Positions 48,185-62,100 of a stretch of 64,000 nucleotides of DNA are shown here, piece by piece. The notes under the pieces were generated by a model. That model did no database searches, was not told where the DNA came from, and saw only the letters and a program-made list of their open reading frames with translations. Numbering within the stretch: the first letter of the stretch is position 1; the number at the start of each line of letters is the position of its first letter. A program made the translations under genes and the position numbers. This DNA is from Channa striata. Lineage: Eukaryota > Chordata > Actinopteri > Anabantiformes > Channidae. The DNA lies in NCBI GenBank assembly GCA_033026295.1, contig CM065179.1:20081275-20145274 (forward strand). Reading direction: 5' to 3'.

Positions 48185-50054
48185 ATGCATGCGGGCATAC
48201 AGGGGAATGGTGAAGCAAACATCCCTTGATATTCTCATGCTGGCGAATGTTTGATTGTAGTCACATACTGTGAGATGAACAGGGAGGACTGCATACGTGC
48301 GTTGGAGGGGAGCGCATGTGGAGTCTGAGGGGAGGAGGTGTGTCAGCAGGGACCGGGGTAGTGTGAGTGTGACCGAGGAGAGACGGGCGGTTCTCCTGTG
48401 TCTCTTAATGCTGCTGTGCTGAGGAGGCACAAAGTGACACTTTGTTTTCAAGCCAGATAGCCAGTGCAGGAGAACAGAGTGGCATTCATCATTTCCACTG
48501 CGTGATGCGCACAAAGGCTTTCATTGTGACTTAACACTAATCGTGTACGCACATGTGTGACTATAATAACTGGTTAATAACATGACACTGTTGCGAGCTG
48601 GAGTCCGGAGCTCGTAGCCTTCAGATCTGATCTCTGACTGGAGAGCAACACATACAGGTGGCCGTGTAAAACTTTTTCCAGCAAACATCATTTACATGGT
48701 TTTCTACAACAGTGGGGGGAAAAAAACCTCCCGAGGCTGCTAGCACACACACCAAGAGACTAGATCCGATCCTCATTTCATGGTTATATTAATCTGATTT
48801 GGAAGCATTATAGCCATGTGCATGGGCAGAGTGTTAGTGTGTAATGAGGCCAGCTCCTCCACTCTCCAGTTTTGGCAGCATCACACTGCAGTCTCACAAG
48901 GATATGGTAATGATGGGGCTTTACCAACCTGGATGCCGCCTATATTACAGCAGCATAGCACTTCAAAGACAGACTGCTCTCTGACTGACTCTGTGCAGAA
49001 ATAGAAACCCTCAGTAAACTACCACAAACATGCTCTCAGACATGTTTGCACAACCGGGTCGAGCAGAGAGTCTTAATGACTCCACTCTACGCGAAAAGAG
49101 GCCGGGATCAACCACCCTCGGCTGCTCTCGGCGATACAGGAGCAGCCACTGCACTTAACATGAAGTAAAGCACATTCGGAATTTCAGACATGTAAATGAT
49201 GAAACAAATGCTTGAATATGTTGACAGTCCACCTACTGCACGAGTTGCATGGATGTACAGATGCTGCGTGAGCTCTTGGAAATAAAATAACAAAAGGAAA
49301 GAAGAAAACAAAACAGTTTAAATCAATTTGATGGTCAAACGTGGATTATTTTCAATCTGCAATGACGTAAAATCTCCAACCCTACATATCTATGCAACAA
49401 GGTGTCAAAATCATCTTTCAATTTAGAGACTACTGTGTCTACTTGTTGGTTTGAATACATGTTCAAATATCTGCGGTGACCTAGATATCTCACATTTGTC
49501 AGACAAATTAAATCAATGGCAATTTTAATATAGTACTGAATGCTATCCGTACAAATGGATTTGGAGCAGAAATGTGCTGCATAAACAAGTGTAACAATGT
49601 CTAGGGAGGGAATTCTCTGAGGTGATAACAACTTGTACCACACAGGAAAGAATAATTAGGACAGAACTCGCAGGAAACTGAGCTGAGGTGGACTGTAATT
49701 ACAATGATGTGTTTAAGATAAGGAAAGCGCTGATATGAATACAAATATCTGTATATTGAGCCACGTTGAAGGTGGTACTGATGGAACATATTTCAGCATT
49801 TTACCTGTATATGGTATAAGTCGGGAGTTGATTGTGATGTTTTTGTTGAAAACTGAGAGCACGTTCACTGAGTGTTATGTCACACAAGTGTAGGTGCTTA
49901 TTCCTACATAAAAATAAGTTTTTAGATGCAAAATTCCTAAAAGGCCACACAGACAAACTTGGCATGATAAAATGCCAAGCTACACTTGTCCACCTGGAGT
50001 CAATGGATCAGTCAGTCATTCAACTCTTTTTTTACCAAACACTTTGTTACCTGT

Positions 50055-50265
50055 TGGTACTTTACGCTGCTTCTTATTTACCCATTCACACACATTCATG
50101 GACTGTTGGGGGAGCTGCTATGCAGGTGGCCGACGCTCAGCGGGTGGGGGTTCATTGTCTTGCTCAAGGACACCTCGACATGTGACCGGTGGAGCCGGGC
50201 TTGGAACCAACAACTGTATTGGAGAATGACCACACTACCTGCTGCGCCACAGTCGCCCCCACCCA
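50055..50265 (-). mobile_element. tRNA-derived SINE insertion
   Basis: Read on the minus strand, the element starts GGGGGCGACTGTGGCGCAGC. It has an A-box-like TGGCGCAGCAGG (50238-50249) and a B-box-like GGTTCCAAGCC (50198-50208) at tRNA-like spacing. The body reads AGGTGTCCTTGAGCAAGAC, and a tail reads GTGAATGGGTAAATAAG. This layout is typical of a tRNA-derived SINE family common in percomorph fishes. The exact family name is not assigned and no target-site duplication was confirmed. Confidence 0.7.
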
Positions 50266-51338
50266 CAGCCCCTGGCTGTTTTCAGCTCTTGTCTATGTTT
50301 GTCTAATGTGCAGCTATGAGACTATTAACCAATTGGCTGTTAAATGCACAGAAAACAGCGACTCAGACTCTGTGCGTCTTCCTTATCGTGGTTAAATTCG
50401 AATCCAATTTTGCAGTTTAATCTGAGGTCAAACGCTGACACATGACTCAAATAAAATGGATCCTGTCTGGCACAGCATAGGCCCTCCACAGATGTCTGAG
50501 AAGTCTTCATTAGTCACAGTTTTGGTGGCGATGACAGGATTGCTTAGTCAAATCTTTGTTTACTGAGCTTCTGTGTCTGAGAATCCAAACCATCAGGCTG
50601 AATAAGAAGCTAAACATTAAAATATTAACACATTTCACAAAGTGACTTTACTATGTCGGCTCTTGACTTTTTCTCCTGCAAAACAAAGACGCCGGCCACC
50701 AGGCTTAATGTGTCACAAGTCAACCATTAGTCATCCTACTTCTCATTTATGGCAGAAGATTACTGTTAAAGCAAATACAGGTGCCTGGCACAACCAGACC
50801 AGTTGACTAAAAACCCCATAAATCCAACATCAGCATGCTGAATATCTGGCAACCTGCCATCTCTTCTCCCTCCACCTCAGCACCAAATCTTCATAATCAT
50901 ATGAGAAGTGCAGCATCGATTTAAAGGCATTTAAATGGCGCGTGGAATGAAAAAAAGAAAATCACAGTTAATCACATTTTTTTCGCACATGTAGGCCCAC
51001 ACCACACGGCCTGTGCATGGTTTCACGCTGGACTCGGATTTCCTGACATATCCAGCAGCCGTATTGTTTGGAGAAGGACCGTAGTAAAAAGCTAAAGGTG
51101 CGGATCCGTGCGGCTCCGTCATCGGATGCTGCCGCACAGGGATTAGTCTGTTAATTGCCGAGTAAGAGGCGCACGGAGAACAAAGAATCCGGCCTCTGCT
51201 TTTCACCGGTTTGTCACAGATGACGTGATGCTGATTAGCATGAAGTTGGATTTTAAGAAATAACGACTGAATGCATTTTGGCCTGTTGACATCAGCGTTT
51301 GCGCATTTGAGCTGGCATCATATTCCGAGTCCCTTCCC

Positions 51339-51342
<4 letters not shown>

Positions 51343-51373
<31 letters not shown>
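51343..51373. repeat. (AC)n microsatellite
   Basis: An AC dinucleotide run of about 31 bp lies immediately left of the GC-rich island at 51.5-51.8 kb. Confidence 0.95.
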
Positions 51374-51374
<1 letters not shown>

Positions 51375-51519
51375 CTGCGAAGGATGGAGCAGAGGATCTG
51401 AGCAGGTCAATGGAAAATGAGGTGGGATCCGGTGACAAGGTCATGAGCGCAGTGAAAATGGAAGTCAGTCGTCATAACCGTAAAACATTCTGCAAGAAAA
51501 AGCATCACAGCACCTCTCT

Positions 51520-51790
51520 GAATGCGATCCCGCCTTCCACACGGTCCCGAGGAAAACCCAGCTCCGGCTGCTTCGACCCTTTTGTGTTGCTGATGCTGCG
51601 GGTGCCCGACAGAGAGACGCACGCAGCGATCGTCGGCCCCGCACAGCTGCACGCGTGCGAGATGGAGGAGGGAGGGTGTGGCTGCGAGGGGAGCGCGAGC
51701 GGCGGCGGCGGCGCAGCGCCAGCATGCGAGCGCCTGTCACGATGGGAGCACGTCACTGAACCTGCTCATCTGAGGAGATGACGAGCCGAG
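51520..51790. promoter_or_regulatory. GC- and CpG-rich island, candidate cracd promoter/first exon
   Basis: This is a local island of high GC and CpG in AT-rich surroundings, including a (GGC)n stretch at about 51700-51715. It is the best candidate for a distal promoter of cracd (minus strand), given that the coding ATG exon is preceded by a splice acceptor. A non-coding transcript from either strand is an alternative. There is no direct evidence of transcription. Confidence 0.45.
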
Positions 51791-53670
51791 CGGAAACACA
51801 CGGCGTGGGATCATCGCTGGGACCACGAACACATGGAATTCATATGGTTATAACGATGAAAGATGCACTGGATTCCATCGGTCTTCATTTCGCCGTTTAG
51901 ACGTCAAATGTGTCTTTTCAATAAAATGTGAAAGTTTCAAGGGGTTAGAAAGATGTTCACGTTTTGGTTTTCCTGAGGGGAAAGTGGTCAATCTGTTTTG
52001 AAGAGGCAAGTTTGAACTTTTCTCATTTCAGGTCATTTTTTATCTGAAATATAAAGTAGCCTCTTTAAAAAAATATATATATTTAACTCTACACAAATCA
52101 TCGCATAATTTTTTGCACAGACTTTGACCATGTAAATACCAGGCAATGGCATCATCGGATAGTGTTAGCTTTTTGATCAAACAACAATGAAACATCATCA
52201 TTTTGGTAATGTTTCTCTTTTGGATATCTAAGTGAAAAATGATTTCCCTAAGGCCCCATAGAAATACCAAACCAGCAGTTTTCAGTATTAAAAGATTCCT
52301 GGCATTTAAGACCCCAAATCACAAAGATGACAAAATGAAAACATCACGACTCTGGTCACAGTAAAGTACATTGATTTAAATGGACATATTTGTTTTCTTT
52401 TTTAGCTTATTCAGGCCTCACATGTGTCTTTTGGATGGAAAGTGATCATCTTCTGTTAATCAGGGAGAGGAACTGAGCCAAGGTCTGAGGGCTGGTTCAG
52501 TCACATCAACATGGTTTCACTGCTCTTTGCTTGTGTCATCTTTTGGCTTCATCCAATGTTGGAAATCAAAACTGAGTTGACTGAAATAATTGTAATAAAC
52601 TGCCAATAAACATACTGGCCCAGGTCTCTTGGCATCATTTGCTTGAGATGGAGGGATGGATTGCTGATCCATATTGAGAAGAGCACAGTGATGTTGGTTT
52701 TAAGGAAGTCACAAAAATTGTTCTTGACTGGCTTGTTTATAAAAATAATACCGCTGACATCTGCTTCAGTTGTTGCTCAACTAGTGTAGAATAGACAGAG
52801 CAGATATAAATGGCCAAACATAAAAACTATCAACAGAGCAAAAATACCTTCAGACCTAGTCACCAAAGACCAAACCTTCTGCTTTTTGATATGAAGAAAA
52901 AACCTGTGACCATAAAGAAAGGAAGGGAGTGATCTGTGCTAAAAAAAGAAAAGAACTAAACACAATGTACCATCATAAATCAAATGCTTACTGCACAATT
53001 GGAACCATTTTGTAATAAACCAACTGAACTCACACAAGGTCTTTGCTGAGATGGATTGTGTATTTATTTTAGGAACACAAAGGGACTGTGGCGGGTTCCA
53101 TGATGCAAACCCCAGATAAAACAGAAGAACTACATCTCCCAGCTGGAGTTTTCGTCCTCCCTGCTCCTTTGAGGAGGAGGGGGATTCACGGAACCTCCGT
53201 CCTGTGAGCATCACACACACAAAATAGAAAATCTGTCTGGCTTTACTGAATTCTGCTTTAAAGGAGCAGTAAATGTGATTTCGAATCTGCCACATTTGAA
53301 TATTTATGCACCCTTTAAAGTAAAATATAAAATTAGGAAAGATTTTATTTTGAAAGTGTTGCCCGGACATCCTAGTATGCGAGTTTGGTTTCTGATTTCC
53401 TTAGTTAAAACCACTAAGGGGAACCTACTTACTACCCAAGACTCGATCATCGGTTTATTTTTACCGCAGCAAACAGCTGATCAGGCGACACCGTTTCCGA
53501 CGGTTTTATTTTGACACTTCCCTACAGGAAGTGCTGCCTTTACGCCAGAAGACTTTACGTAACGTACGTTTAAAGTTAAGTATGGGTACGTGGTAGGTGA
53601 GCAGCGTTTTCCCCCAGTAGTTTGTGTCCAGCTCTTCTAAAAAAAAGCGGATAGGTGGCGAACAGACAGC

Positions 53671-55157
53671 ATGGGTCCCCGCAGGAAGGAGTCCGGCACG
53701 AAAAGGGCCGGAGCGGCGCGGAGCAGCTCGCTGATCAACTTTCGGACGACGGTCAACTCGGGCTCCGTCCGCCGCAGCTCCGCCGTGCTCCCCTCGGTGC
53801 TCACGTTCCTGGTGATCGTCGCGTCCGGAGGCCTGCTGCTCATGATCGAGAAAGGAATGCTCAACAGCATGGAGACCCTCCACCCAGGGGCACCGGGAAG
53901 AGGCTGGACCTCATCCGGCCGGATAGGAAGCACAGCCCGCCTGAAGTGGACGTGGAGTCGCAGGTAGAGCACGGAGGACGTGTGAGGCTGGCAGGCTCCG
54001 TTATGAAGTGTGCAGAAAAGTTGTTTTGTTCAAGGTATAGCTGTCATGAAGCCGATTATTAACTTTTTGATATGTTGAAAGCATTTCCACATGGTAAGTA
54101 AAAAAGAAAATCAAAAGGAGCTATAGGCATCATGGGGGAAGGAGCGTTCGACGTGGTAAGAACCGATGCTTCCTGTCTCTGTGCACGTACTCTACCAAGT
54201 TCCAGCTTATTTCATCATACGTGGTGGTGCTTTACTAAAGTCAGGGAACATGTGTACAGATGTTTTCAGGACAAATTCATGAGCTACAAAACTGACCTTT
54301 AAGGAACTGAAATGCAATCTCACTTTCAGATCTTCCAGGAGATCCGTAATCGGACCATTAGGACCATGTGCAGCCATAAAAACATGCCCCGCAGCATTTG
54401 GTCGCTGACCCCCCTGCAAAGGAAGACCGTGTTGCAGCACATCCTGGTGAATGATGAGCACCGCTTCCTCTACTGCTATGTCCCCAAAGTGGCCTGCTCC
54501 AACTGGAAAAGGGTTCTGAAGGTTCTGAGTGGAACACTGGAAAGCGTCGACGCCAACATCAAGATGGACCACCGCAACGACCTGCTGTTCTTGTCCTCTC
54601 TGAAGCCAGAGGAGATCCGATACCGGCTCAAGCACTACTTCAAGTTCATGTTTGTGCGAGAGCCCATGGAGCGCCTGCTTTCTGCGTACAGGAACAAGTT
54701 TGGCGAGATTGAGTCGTATCAAAAAAGGTATGGCGTGGAGATCATAAAGCGGTACAGGAAAGGCCACGCTAAGGATGCTTCCGTAACCGGAGACGACGTG
54801 ACCTTTGCAGAGTTTGTGCGTTACTTGCTGGATGAGGATGTGGAGCGTATGAACGAGCACTGGATGCCAGTGTACAACTTGTGCCAGCCCTGTGCCGTTT
54901 CTTACGACTTCATTGGCTCCTATGAGCACCTGGAAAGTGATGCGGAGTTTGTTCTCCAGCGCGTTGGTGCTCCTGCAGACGTTCACTTCCCCGAGAGGCA
55001 AACGTGGTACAAGCCCGTCACCACAGAGACGTTGCACTATTATTTGTGCAGTTTACCTCAGAGGCTACTGAGGGAACTCCTGCCCAAGTACATTTTAGAC
55101 TTTTCCCTTTTCACTTATCCCCTCCCTAACACAACCACTGAACACTGCCGGCATTAA
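53671..55157 (+). CDS. chst14: Carbohydrate sulfotransferase 14 (dermatan 4-O-sulfotransferase), with an apparent 1-nt frame break in exon 1
   Basis: There are two exons, 53671-53963 and 54330-55157. Exon 1 starts MGPRRKESGTK and encodes a type II signal-anchor (VLTFLVIVASGGLLLMIEKG), as in human CHST14. Exon 2 carries the sulfotransferase domain: 5'-PSB FLYCYVPKVACSNWKRV, 3'-PB FKFMFVREPMERLLSAYRNK, NEHWMPVYNLCQPC, DFIGSYEHLESD and the C-terminus PKYILDFSLF-YPLPN. It transfers sulfate from PAPS to the 4-O position of GalNAc in dermatan sulfate in the Golgi. Exon 2 begins in phase 0 (IFQEIRNRTIR) but exon 1 is 293 nt, one short of a whole number of codons. The expected stem KRLDLIRPDRK...VDVESQ is present in a different frame from the anchor, so a base appears missing near 53890-53905. 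Repaired length would be about 373 aa (human 376). Confidence 0.92.
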
Positions 55158-55366
55158 ATGTGCAATGTTTTATAGTTCGAGATTATTTTTTATAGAGAAT
55201 CGTTTGTATATTTTTTATGCCTGGGGAACAAATAGTATTTTTTACGGCCGTTATGCATTTTTACATGAGATATCCACACATTTAAGCAAATATTAATTAC
55301 TGAAAGAGATTGAGACTTGACTTCAAAACCACTAAAGCTTGAAATTAGCTGCAGACAGCAGAAAGG

Positions 55367-55372
55367 AATAAA
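55367..55372 (+). terminator. chst14 poly(A) signal candidate
   Basis: AATAAA lies about 210 bp after the chst14 stop codon. Confidence 0.5.
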
Positions 55373-55710
55373 AATGTTACATGCACTGTTACAATTACTG
55401 AATCAATTCAGATGGAAATATAAATAAGGTTGCAAGCCCAAACTTTGCATTTTGCTTATTTTTACATGTAGATGTTGAAGAAGCTAAATGTGTAATGGTT
55501 TTGATGGGCATTCAGTGCTTTAGCTGGCTAAAACACAAGCTATGTACTCAGAGGGTTGTGCAGTATAAATCAGAAGTTGAGAATTTTTATTTTTGTTACA
55601 GCCTCATCTATTTTTCCATCTTTTCTAATATTTGCCATCAGATAAAAGTTCTGTAACTAATTTCAAGTTCTGTAAAACATTTCACTGCAATTTCTGTAAT
55701 TTTCTTTGAT

Positions 55711-55716
55711 TTTATT
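55711..55716 (-). terminator. cep135 poly(A) signal candidate
   Basis: The + strand TTTATT reads AATAAA on the minus strand, about 395 bp beyond the cep135 stop. A second such hexamer lies further left near 55586. Confidence 0.4.
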
Positions 55717-56110
55717 TAGTCAATAATTTAATAATTTAGACACAGTTAAAAAAATAAGTACAAGTTAAGCAAAAATTAAGTATATAAAACAACTGTGGAA
55801 CAAAAACTTGTCTTGCTTCGTGTGACGTTGTAGTTGATGAGAAACAGATTTGTTAGGAAGGGCTTACTCGTTCACAAAAACCTAACTAATGTTGTCAACG
55901 ACTGCATATAAAATCATACTGTCATAGAGGAGGCTTGAATAAGCATATGAAAGCAACGTGACCAAGCACCTGAATATATGTATAAAAAAAACTGAGGTAT
56001 GCTACAGTCTAATGTTAAGACTTATGGAGGCTGTCACAGTTCATGTCCACAAACATCTAGGGGTTTCTGACTCACTTATGAGTTTCTTCATTTGTTTGTC
56101 TTTATAGAGG

Positions 56111-59100
56111 CTAATCCTTGAAGCTCACACTTCTGTAAGGACAAAGGAAAGATGTTAGCTTTTTGTAAAACAAGGATGCTTTTAAAAATAAAAGCTGGTT
56201 GTCCTCATTAGGATTTAAAATAAACAACTAAATGCCGGCCCAAAAAGTGTGACCCACAAATACCAAGCCTGAAAAAATAGCTGTGTGTTCCAAAATCTTA
56301 CTTTTCTGCTGACTTGTCACTGGAGTGGTCAACACTTTGGAGGACGGAGCGTTCTGGGGAGACGTGATGAGGACTGGTGGAGACACTGAGGTGTGATGAA
56401 CTCCGCAGGGATGACAGTGACAAACCCTGTCTGCGCATTTCCTGAACTGCCCTTTCACTGGGGGCACAGACACATTCAGACAATGTCTAACTGTATCGTT
56501 TGCACCCCACTATTATTAATAATTGTATTAAAGCTTCTGACATTATACAAATAGATGTATAATTATTTTGAATGTTGGGCACCTTGGGTTCCAGTTACTG
56601 TGCAAAATAACATCACTTGCACTGTAGCCAGTTGAAAATGATTTAACAGAATTTCCCCTATAGACTATAAATGGTTCAGCTTCCTGCTGCATGAGGACTC
56701 TTTAGCAATTTACAGTAATTTGGGATTTTCAAAATTATCTCTCCACCCTGACAACATGCTATTTTAAGGAAAAATAAAGTCATTTGTTTTTGTAGCTGTG
56801 AATAACCCCACAGGAATAAAAAAACTACCAATATACACAATCCATTAAACATAGTTAAATGACTCACATTATTAAACAAATAGAAACAACTCTTTGTATA
56901 TATGCTGTGCAAAACCTTAGTTCAACATAACTGAATTGTTTTATATCCAGGGTGACAAGGTCAGTTCTTGATCTCACCGTTCAAAGCATTCAGAGGTCAA
57001 CTGTCTTCTCAGAACATCCATCTCCGTCTGCAGCTGAGACACTTTGCCACGGAGTTCGACACCTCCCTGGCATGTTCTGCACTGAGTATATGTACAAACA
57101 CAAATTATTCTTTTTTTTTTCTTCTGACATTTTGTTAAGATGTAACAGTTCAATCAGATTCATGAGTTTATTTGGATTTGTTTACGTTTTGCTGTCAGCC
57201 AGCACAAGCCTGTCGCGAAGAACTTTCAACTCTGACTCCCTTTCACTGGCTGTCATCTGACTTTGGAACTCCTTGTGCCGATTGGTGGAGAGAAGCGTCT
57301 CAAGGTTGCGGACAGTCAACCGCTCGCTGACCAGTTGCTTTTTAAGTAGCTCCATCTCTGACCGAACATCTTCTAATTCTCCTGTGAGCTAAAAAAAAAA
57401 AAAAAATGTGCAAAAGTTCACAAAAAGCACTGATATCCCATGGTAGTTACCTGTTGCTGGCAAAGCAGTGTTTACGAAAAACGTGCCAACTCACCCTTTC
57501 GAGGTCCATGCTCTTAGAGGTCAACTGACGTGCAGCAAGTTCCTTGTCAGAGTCCAGTTTAACGCAGAGCTCCCGGACAGAAGCCACATCAGAAAAAAGA
57601 CCAGCTTTCTCCTCCTGTGCATTGCGCAGCTCCTCCTCTAGTCGGGACGTCCCACGAACCAGGGATGATACTTGGGCCTCATAAGCCTGCAGGGCCTGGA
57701 GGTGCTTGGAAAACATCAGAATAAAATGTACATTAATTCCAAGCTGGTATAAAGACTGACAGTGTTTGCAAATGATATAACCTCACCTAGACGGGGAAAT
57801 GGGGCATATTCATACCTGCTGGATTTCTCTCTCTTGACGCCTCACAATATCACGGAGGTGTCTGCGTTCTGTGTCCGAGGAGAGCAGCTCCAGGCGAATG
57901 GAGTTTTGGAGGCCTTCGGCTTGCTGCAATTTCTGCTCTCGTTCCTTTACCTCGGAATGAGCCATCCTAAACCGTTCCAGCAAATCCTTGTTTTCCTGTT
58001 CCTGTAATACAAAATTTTGCAATCAGCTAGCAGACAGTGGACAGAGGATGACCAAGTTGCTAGTTAAAAAAAGAAATTCTCCAAGCCCAAAGCCTTACAA
58101 AGGCATTATGTACTACAGTGTTAAGAGCGTACAACTGCGTCCTACCTTTGCTTCCATCAGTTTTTCCATTCTGGACACATCAGAAATGTAGGATTGGACC
58201 CTCAACTTCAGCTCATCCTTCTCATGCAAAGCCTCTTCCATCTCCATATGCACAGCCTGAACAACCAGACACGCTTTAACAGTTCTTATATAAAAATAAA
58301 TAAATAAAATGAAACAAAATTTTTACAGCATAAATGGCTTTGAATTTTGTCTCATACTTGGTTCTCTCTGGTCATTGTAGCCAGGTCATCCTGCAGCCTC
58401 CTGTTCTCTCTGGTTGTGATTTCTATGTCCCTCCGGAGTCCGGCCAGCTCATCCTGAGTGCCATTCAGCTGCCTCCGCAGGCTGGTTATCTCCCTTTCCC
58501 GGCTGTTTAAAGCCCCCTGTAGCTGACTGCAAGGATCCAGATATATATTCTTCAGTATTATGATCCCACTGATGACATTCGTCTCGTGTCATTCAGTTAA
58601 AAACGGATACAACATAAATTTCAAACTACTCACGCTAAGGAGTTGTCCATGTTTGTTACTGTGAGTCTCACATCTTCAAGCGTCTTTTCCTGTGTAAAAG
58701 GGTAGGTTTTAATTTCTTCTGAAAGCATCTTAATACCATGCTCAAATTTTCATATGTGCTCTGAAAGTGGACGATTGTAATCAATCCTCCTGTTCATAGT
58801 GGCTATGAGGAGACCTTATACTAGTTTGCTTTCAGTGTAAATAATGGGAAATTAAATTTATAGTAGTAATAGTAGTTTAGAGTCAAGCAAATTAAATAGG
58901 TTTCAAGAAACAGGATGGATCTGGTACTAAAGATACTGCACGGTACACACTTTGTTTTAGTGATGACAACCTCGAAAGCCCCATATTGGATTGATTTTAA
59001 CTTTGAAATATGTATGTAAAAGTAAATCATCTAGATTTAGTTATCCGGAAGTTGAGTCACGTTAACTAAACTACTTTTTACTTAAGATAAGATAAGAAAA

Positions 59101-62100
59101 ACTTTATTGATCCCACAGTGGGGAAATTATTGTGTTTTACCAGCCATACACAAAGAACAACGAACGTACACAAACCAATGTACATTTTAGTTTAGTTGGA
59201 AACGTTACTTATCCAAGCAGCTTCTTGGAACTTCGGCTTTTACTCAGGAATGCGTTTTTGCACAGCCATTGTGGATAAACAGAATGATTGGGGATTGTAT
59301 CATAAAAACTTGTTATTTTGATGACAGTACCTTACTGGAGAGCTCGGCTTCAAAAGCAACCAGTTTTTCAGTCTTTTGATCCACCTCATCTAGTAGAGCA
59401 TCTTTCTCTCTATCTAGGACAGAGATTGACTTCTGAAGAACAGCCACTTCCTCCTTGTGCTTTGAGTCCTGCTGACTCAGTTCCCCTGATAGACAAACCA
59501 AAATCAACCACAGAAAAAACAAACTGGCAGGACAAGAAAACTGCAGAATTTCACCTTGAACCTCTAAAATCTACAAACATTTACCTATTCTGTCCTCCAG
59601 TTTCTCAATCTGCTCATGGGCAGCGTACAACTCTTTCATCCTCACAGAAAGTCTGTGTTGGATGTCAGACAGTGACTGCTCCATCTGCTCCTGCAGCAGC
59701 CTACAACAAATACAGGGAAAAGTCCATCTCAAACACAACGGCTACAAACACAAGAGCGCCTGAAAAGTTAGTGACAGGCAATAAGATTTGGGGGAAGAAA
59801 TAAAAAACTTATTTACCACACATCTGATATTGCAAATACAACTTCAACTTCTGGCAGATAAAAAAATCATCTAGTTTTAACTTTATAGATGCCATATTAA
59901 TATTTTGAATACTGTTAATATTTAACATTTGTTTTAACACAAACCTCAGAGCATTTGATTCAACCCTCTGCTGGGCCACGTCCTCTGCATTCTGCACCAG
60001 AGCAGCGGAGCGAACCTTCAGCTCCACCTCCATAGCTTCACTGTTCTCCCGTAGGAGACTCACCTGAGACTGCAGGTTGAGCCTCTCCTGCTCCAACTAC
60101 AGCCAAAAACATTCCATGTCAACAGAAGCAGCAACAACAAAAAAAAAAAAAGATTAAGGACTAAGTGACACATAGTGATTCCTGAATCACATAGTGATAC
60201 TGTGCTGGGACCTTTTTGTAAAATCAATCAGACTTACACTCTTAACGACATTCTCCAGATCAAGAATCCTCTGCTGGTCTCCCTGACGGTCTGTGAGAGC
60301 TGATGTCTGGGCAGCCTGCAAAGTGAATATTTGTGTCCATTCCAATAGTAAAATACACTGATAATTTGTACACTAGTGTTACAACTTGGAATGGAGAAGA
60401 GTTCAACAAAGCACAGATTCATGGAGGGCTGCAAAAAATAATGAATAAATAAATGTTTTCAAATGTAAATACAATATAGTATGTATAGTATATCATATTT
60501 TAGACAGAAACTTATCTTTGTGGGACCTAATGACAAATAACTACAATACAACAATATCTACTTAAAAAGTTGTACTTTTAAAATAAGTTTACTGTTAATC
60601 AGTGCAAATGACTAAACTTTAGCTGCAGTGGCATGAACACGCTGAAATGCGTTACTAACCTTTAACCTCTCCATCAGCGTGTCTCTTTCAATGGTCAACT
60701 CCTGGATTTTGATTCCTGCCTGTTTTATCTCCTTCTCCAGACTCACATCAGCTAACTGGTCTGAGCTGTGAGCCAGCTTTAGGTCCTCTTGAACCTTAAT
60801 TAACAAAAATGTATGGTCGTTTGAAGTACAGATATTGTATTTTAATTACGTTCATAATACTTTTTCAAGCTCACCTGTTTAAACAGAGTTTTGTAATGGT
60901 CTCTCTCAGCACTGACAGCCTTCACATTGTTTTGAATGTCCTCAATGTGTTTCTCAAACTCTAACAGGGAAGCTTTCAGTTGCTCTTTTTCTTTCAATAA
61001 ACGCAGCAGTTCTGCTTCTGCACCACCTCCCTGAAATTTTGAGGCCATTATATCGTACACTTATTGCATCAACTTTAAGAGAATGGACATAAGACGGACA
61101 GTTTACGTCAAATTGTCCCTTACTTTGTTTGCCATGGACTTAGGACTCCTTGCTTTGCCTGGACTACGACTTGGGCTTAAGTCCAGGCCACCTGCTCTTC
61201 TGGTTCTCTTGTAGCGCTCTGCCTCTTGGCGATAGAAATCTCTCTCCTCCTCTAGACTCTTGACAAATGCGTCCAGGCGGGATGGGGAGCATTCCCTCCC
61301 ACAAACACCATGTTTAGCTCGCATGGCCTCCAATTCCAACACTAGCTCTTTGTCTAGGACACAGTAAAATAGTGTTCAATTAAGAATATGAAGCTGCTAC
61401 AGCTTTAAATAGTTGAGTGATGCTTACCAGCTGCCATCATTTTCTCAATTTTTTTGTGCAGTCTGTTTTTCTCCTCCTCCAAGAAATTCACCAGGCCCTC
61501 CATTTTCTCATTCTGCTCTTTGAGCTCCACAAGCTGATCTCTAAGACGGTCTTTTTCAAAGTCACCTTCAGTCTGCTCCTAAGTTAAAACATATGCAACG
61601 AAAAATGCTATGTGTACATACTGTGTACATATACTTTACATACACACTCAAACACACACAGTACATACTCGTCTAGTTTTTGTGATGATGTCCTCTAGGT
61701 CTTCAATAATTTTCTGCTGTCTTTGAATTTCTTTCTGTGGAGAAAACAGACAATTTGAAATGTGTTTTGACAGGTAATAATTTGCACTACCCAAAATACT
61801 AACAGTGTGCTGTTCTTTACATTTGGATATTTATCCTTCTCTCTGCATTTCCATATACTTACTTTAGATTCTTGTAGTTCCATGTCGGCCGTTTCCAACA
61901 CACGATCTTTGTCCATTTCCAGCCGCTTTGCGAGGTCGTCTATCTGTGTCAGCTCCTCACACAGCTCCAGGTTCTTTAAAGACAGGTTGGCGACTTCAGT
62001 GGAGGCATCTATCTTCTTCCTTTGCAGTCCCTCTACAGTCTCCTCCAGTTTCCTGTTGGTCTCCTGCAAGTACTCAATCTATAAAATAAAGAAACAATTA

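Larger units (their letters stand above)
44679..53670. other. Long gene-free interval upstream of cracd and chst14
   Basis: No coding gene is supportable over about 9 kb. The interval holds the remaining 5' UTR and upstream region of cracd. A splice acceptor just upstream of the cracd ATG (near 44699) implies at least one further non-coding 5' exon. It also has microsatellites at 48151-48183 and 51343-51373, a SINE near 50.1 kb and a GC-rich island near 51.6 kb. Open frames here lack recognisable domains. Confidence 0.55.

Noticed and set aside
50090..50260. Possible functional tRNA gene on the minus strand
   Set aside because: A- and B-box-like motifs are present, but the cloverleaf is degenerate and the sequence continues into a SINE body and tail.
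53655..54062. 135-codon + strand frame overlapping chst14 exon 1
   Set aside because: Its first part is an Arg/His-rich shadow of the membrane anchor. Only its later part (stem region) is genuine, through the frame break described for chst14.
54207..55037. 276-codon minus-strand open frame
   Set aside because: It is a shadow of chst14 exon 2; the + strand shows both PAPS-binding motifs and the conserved C-terminus.
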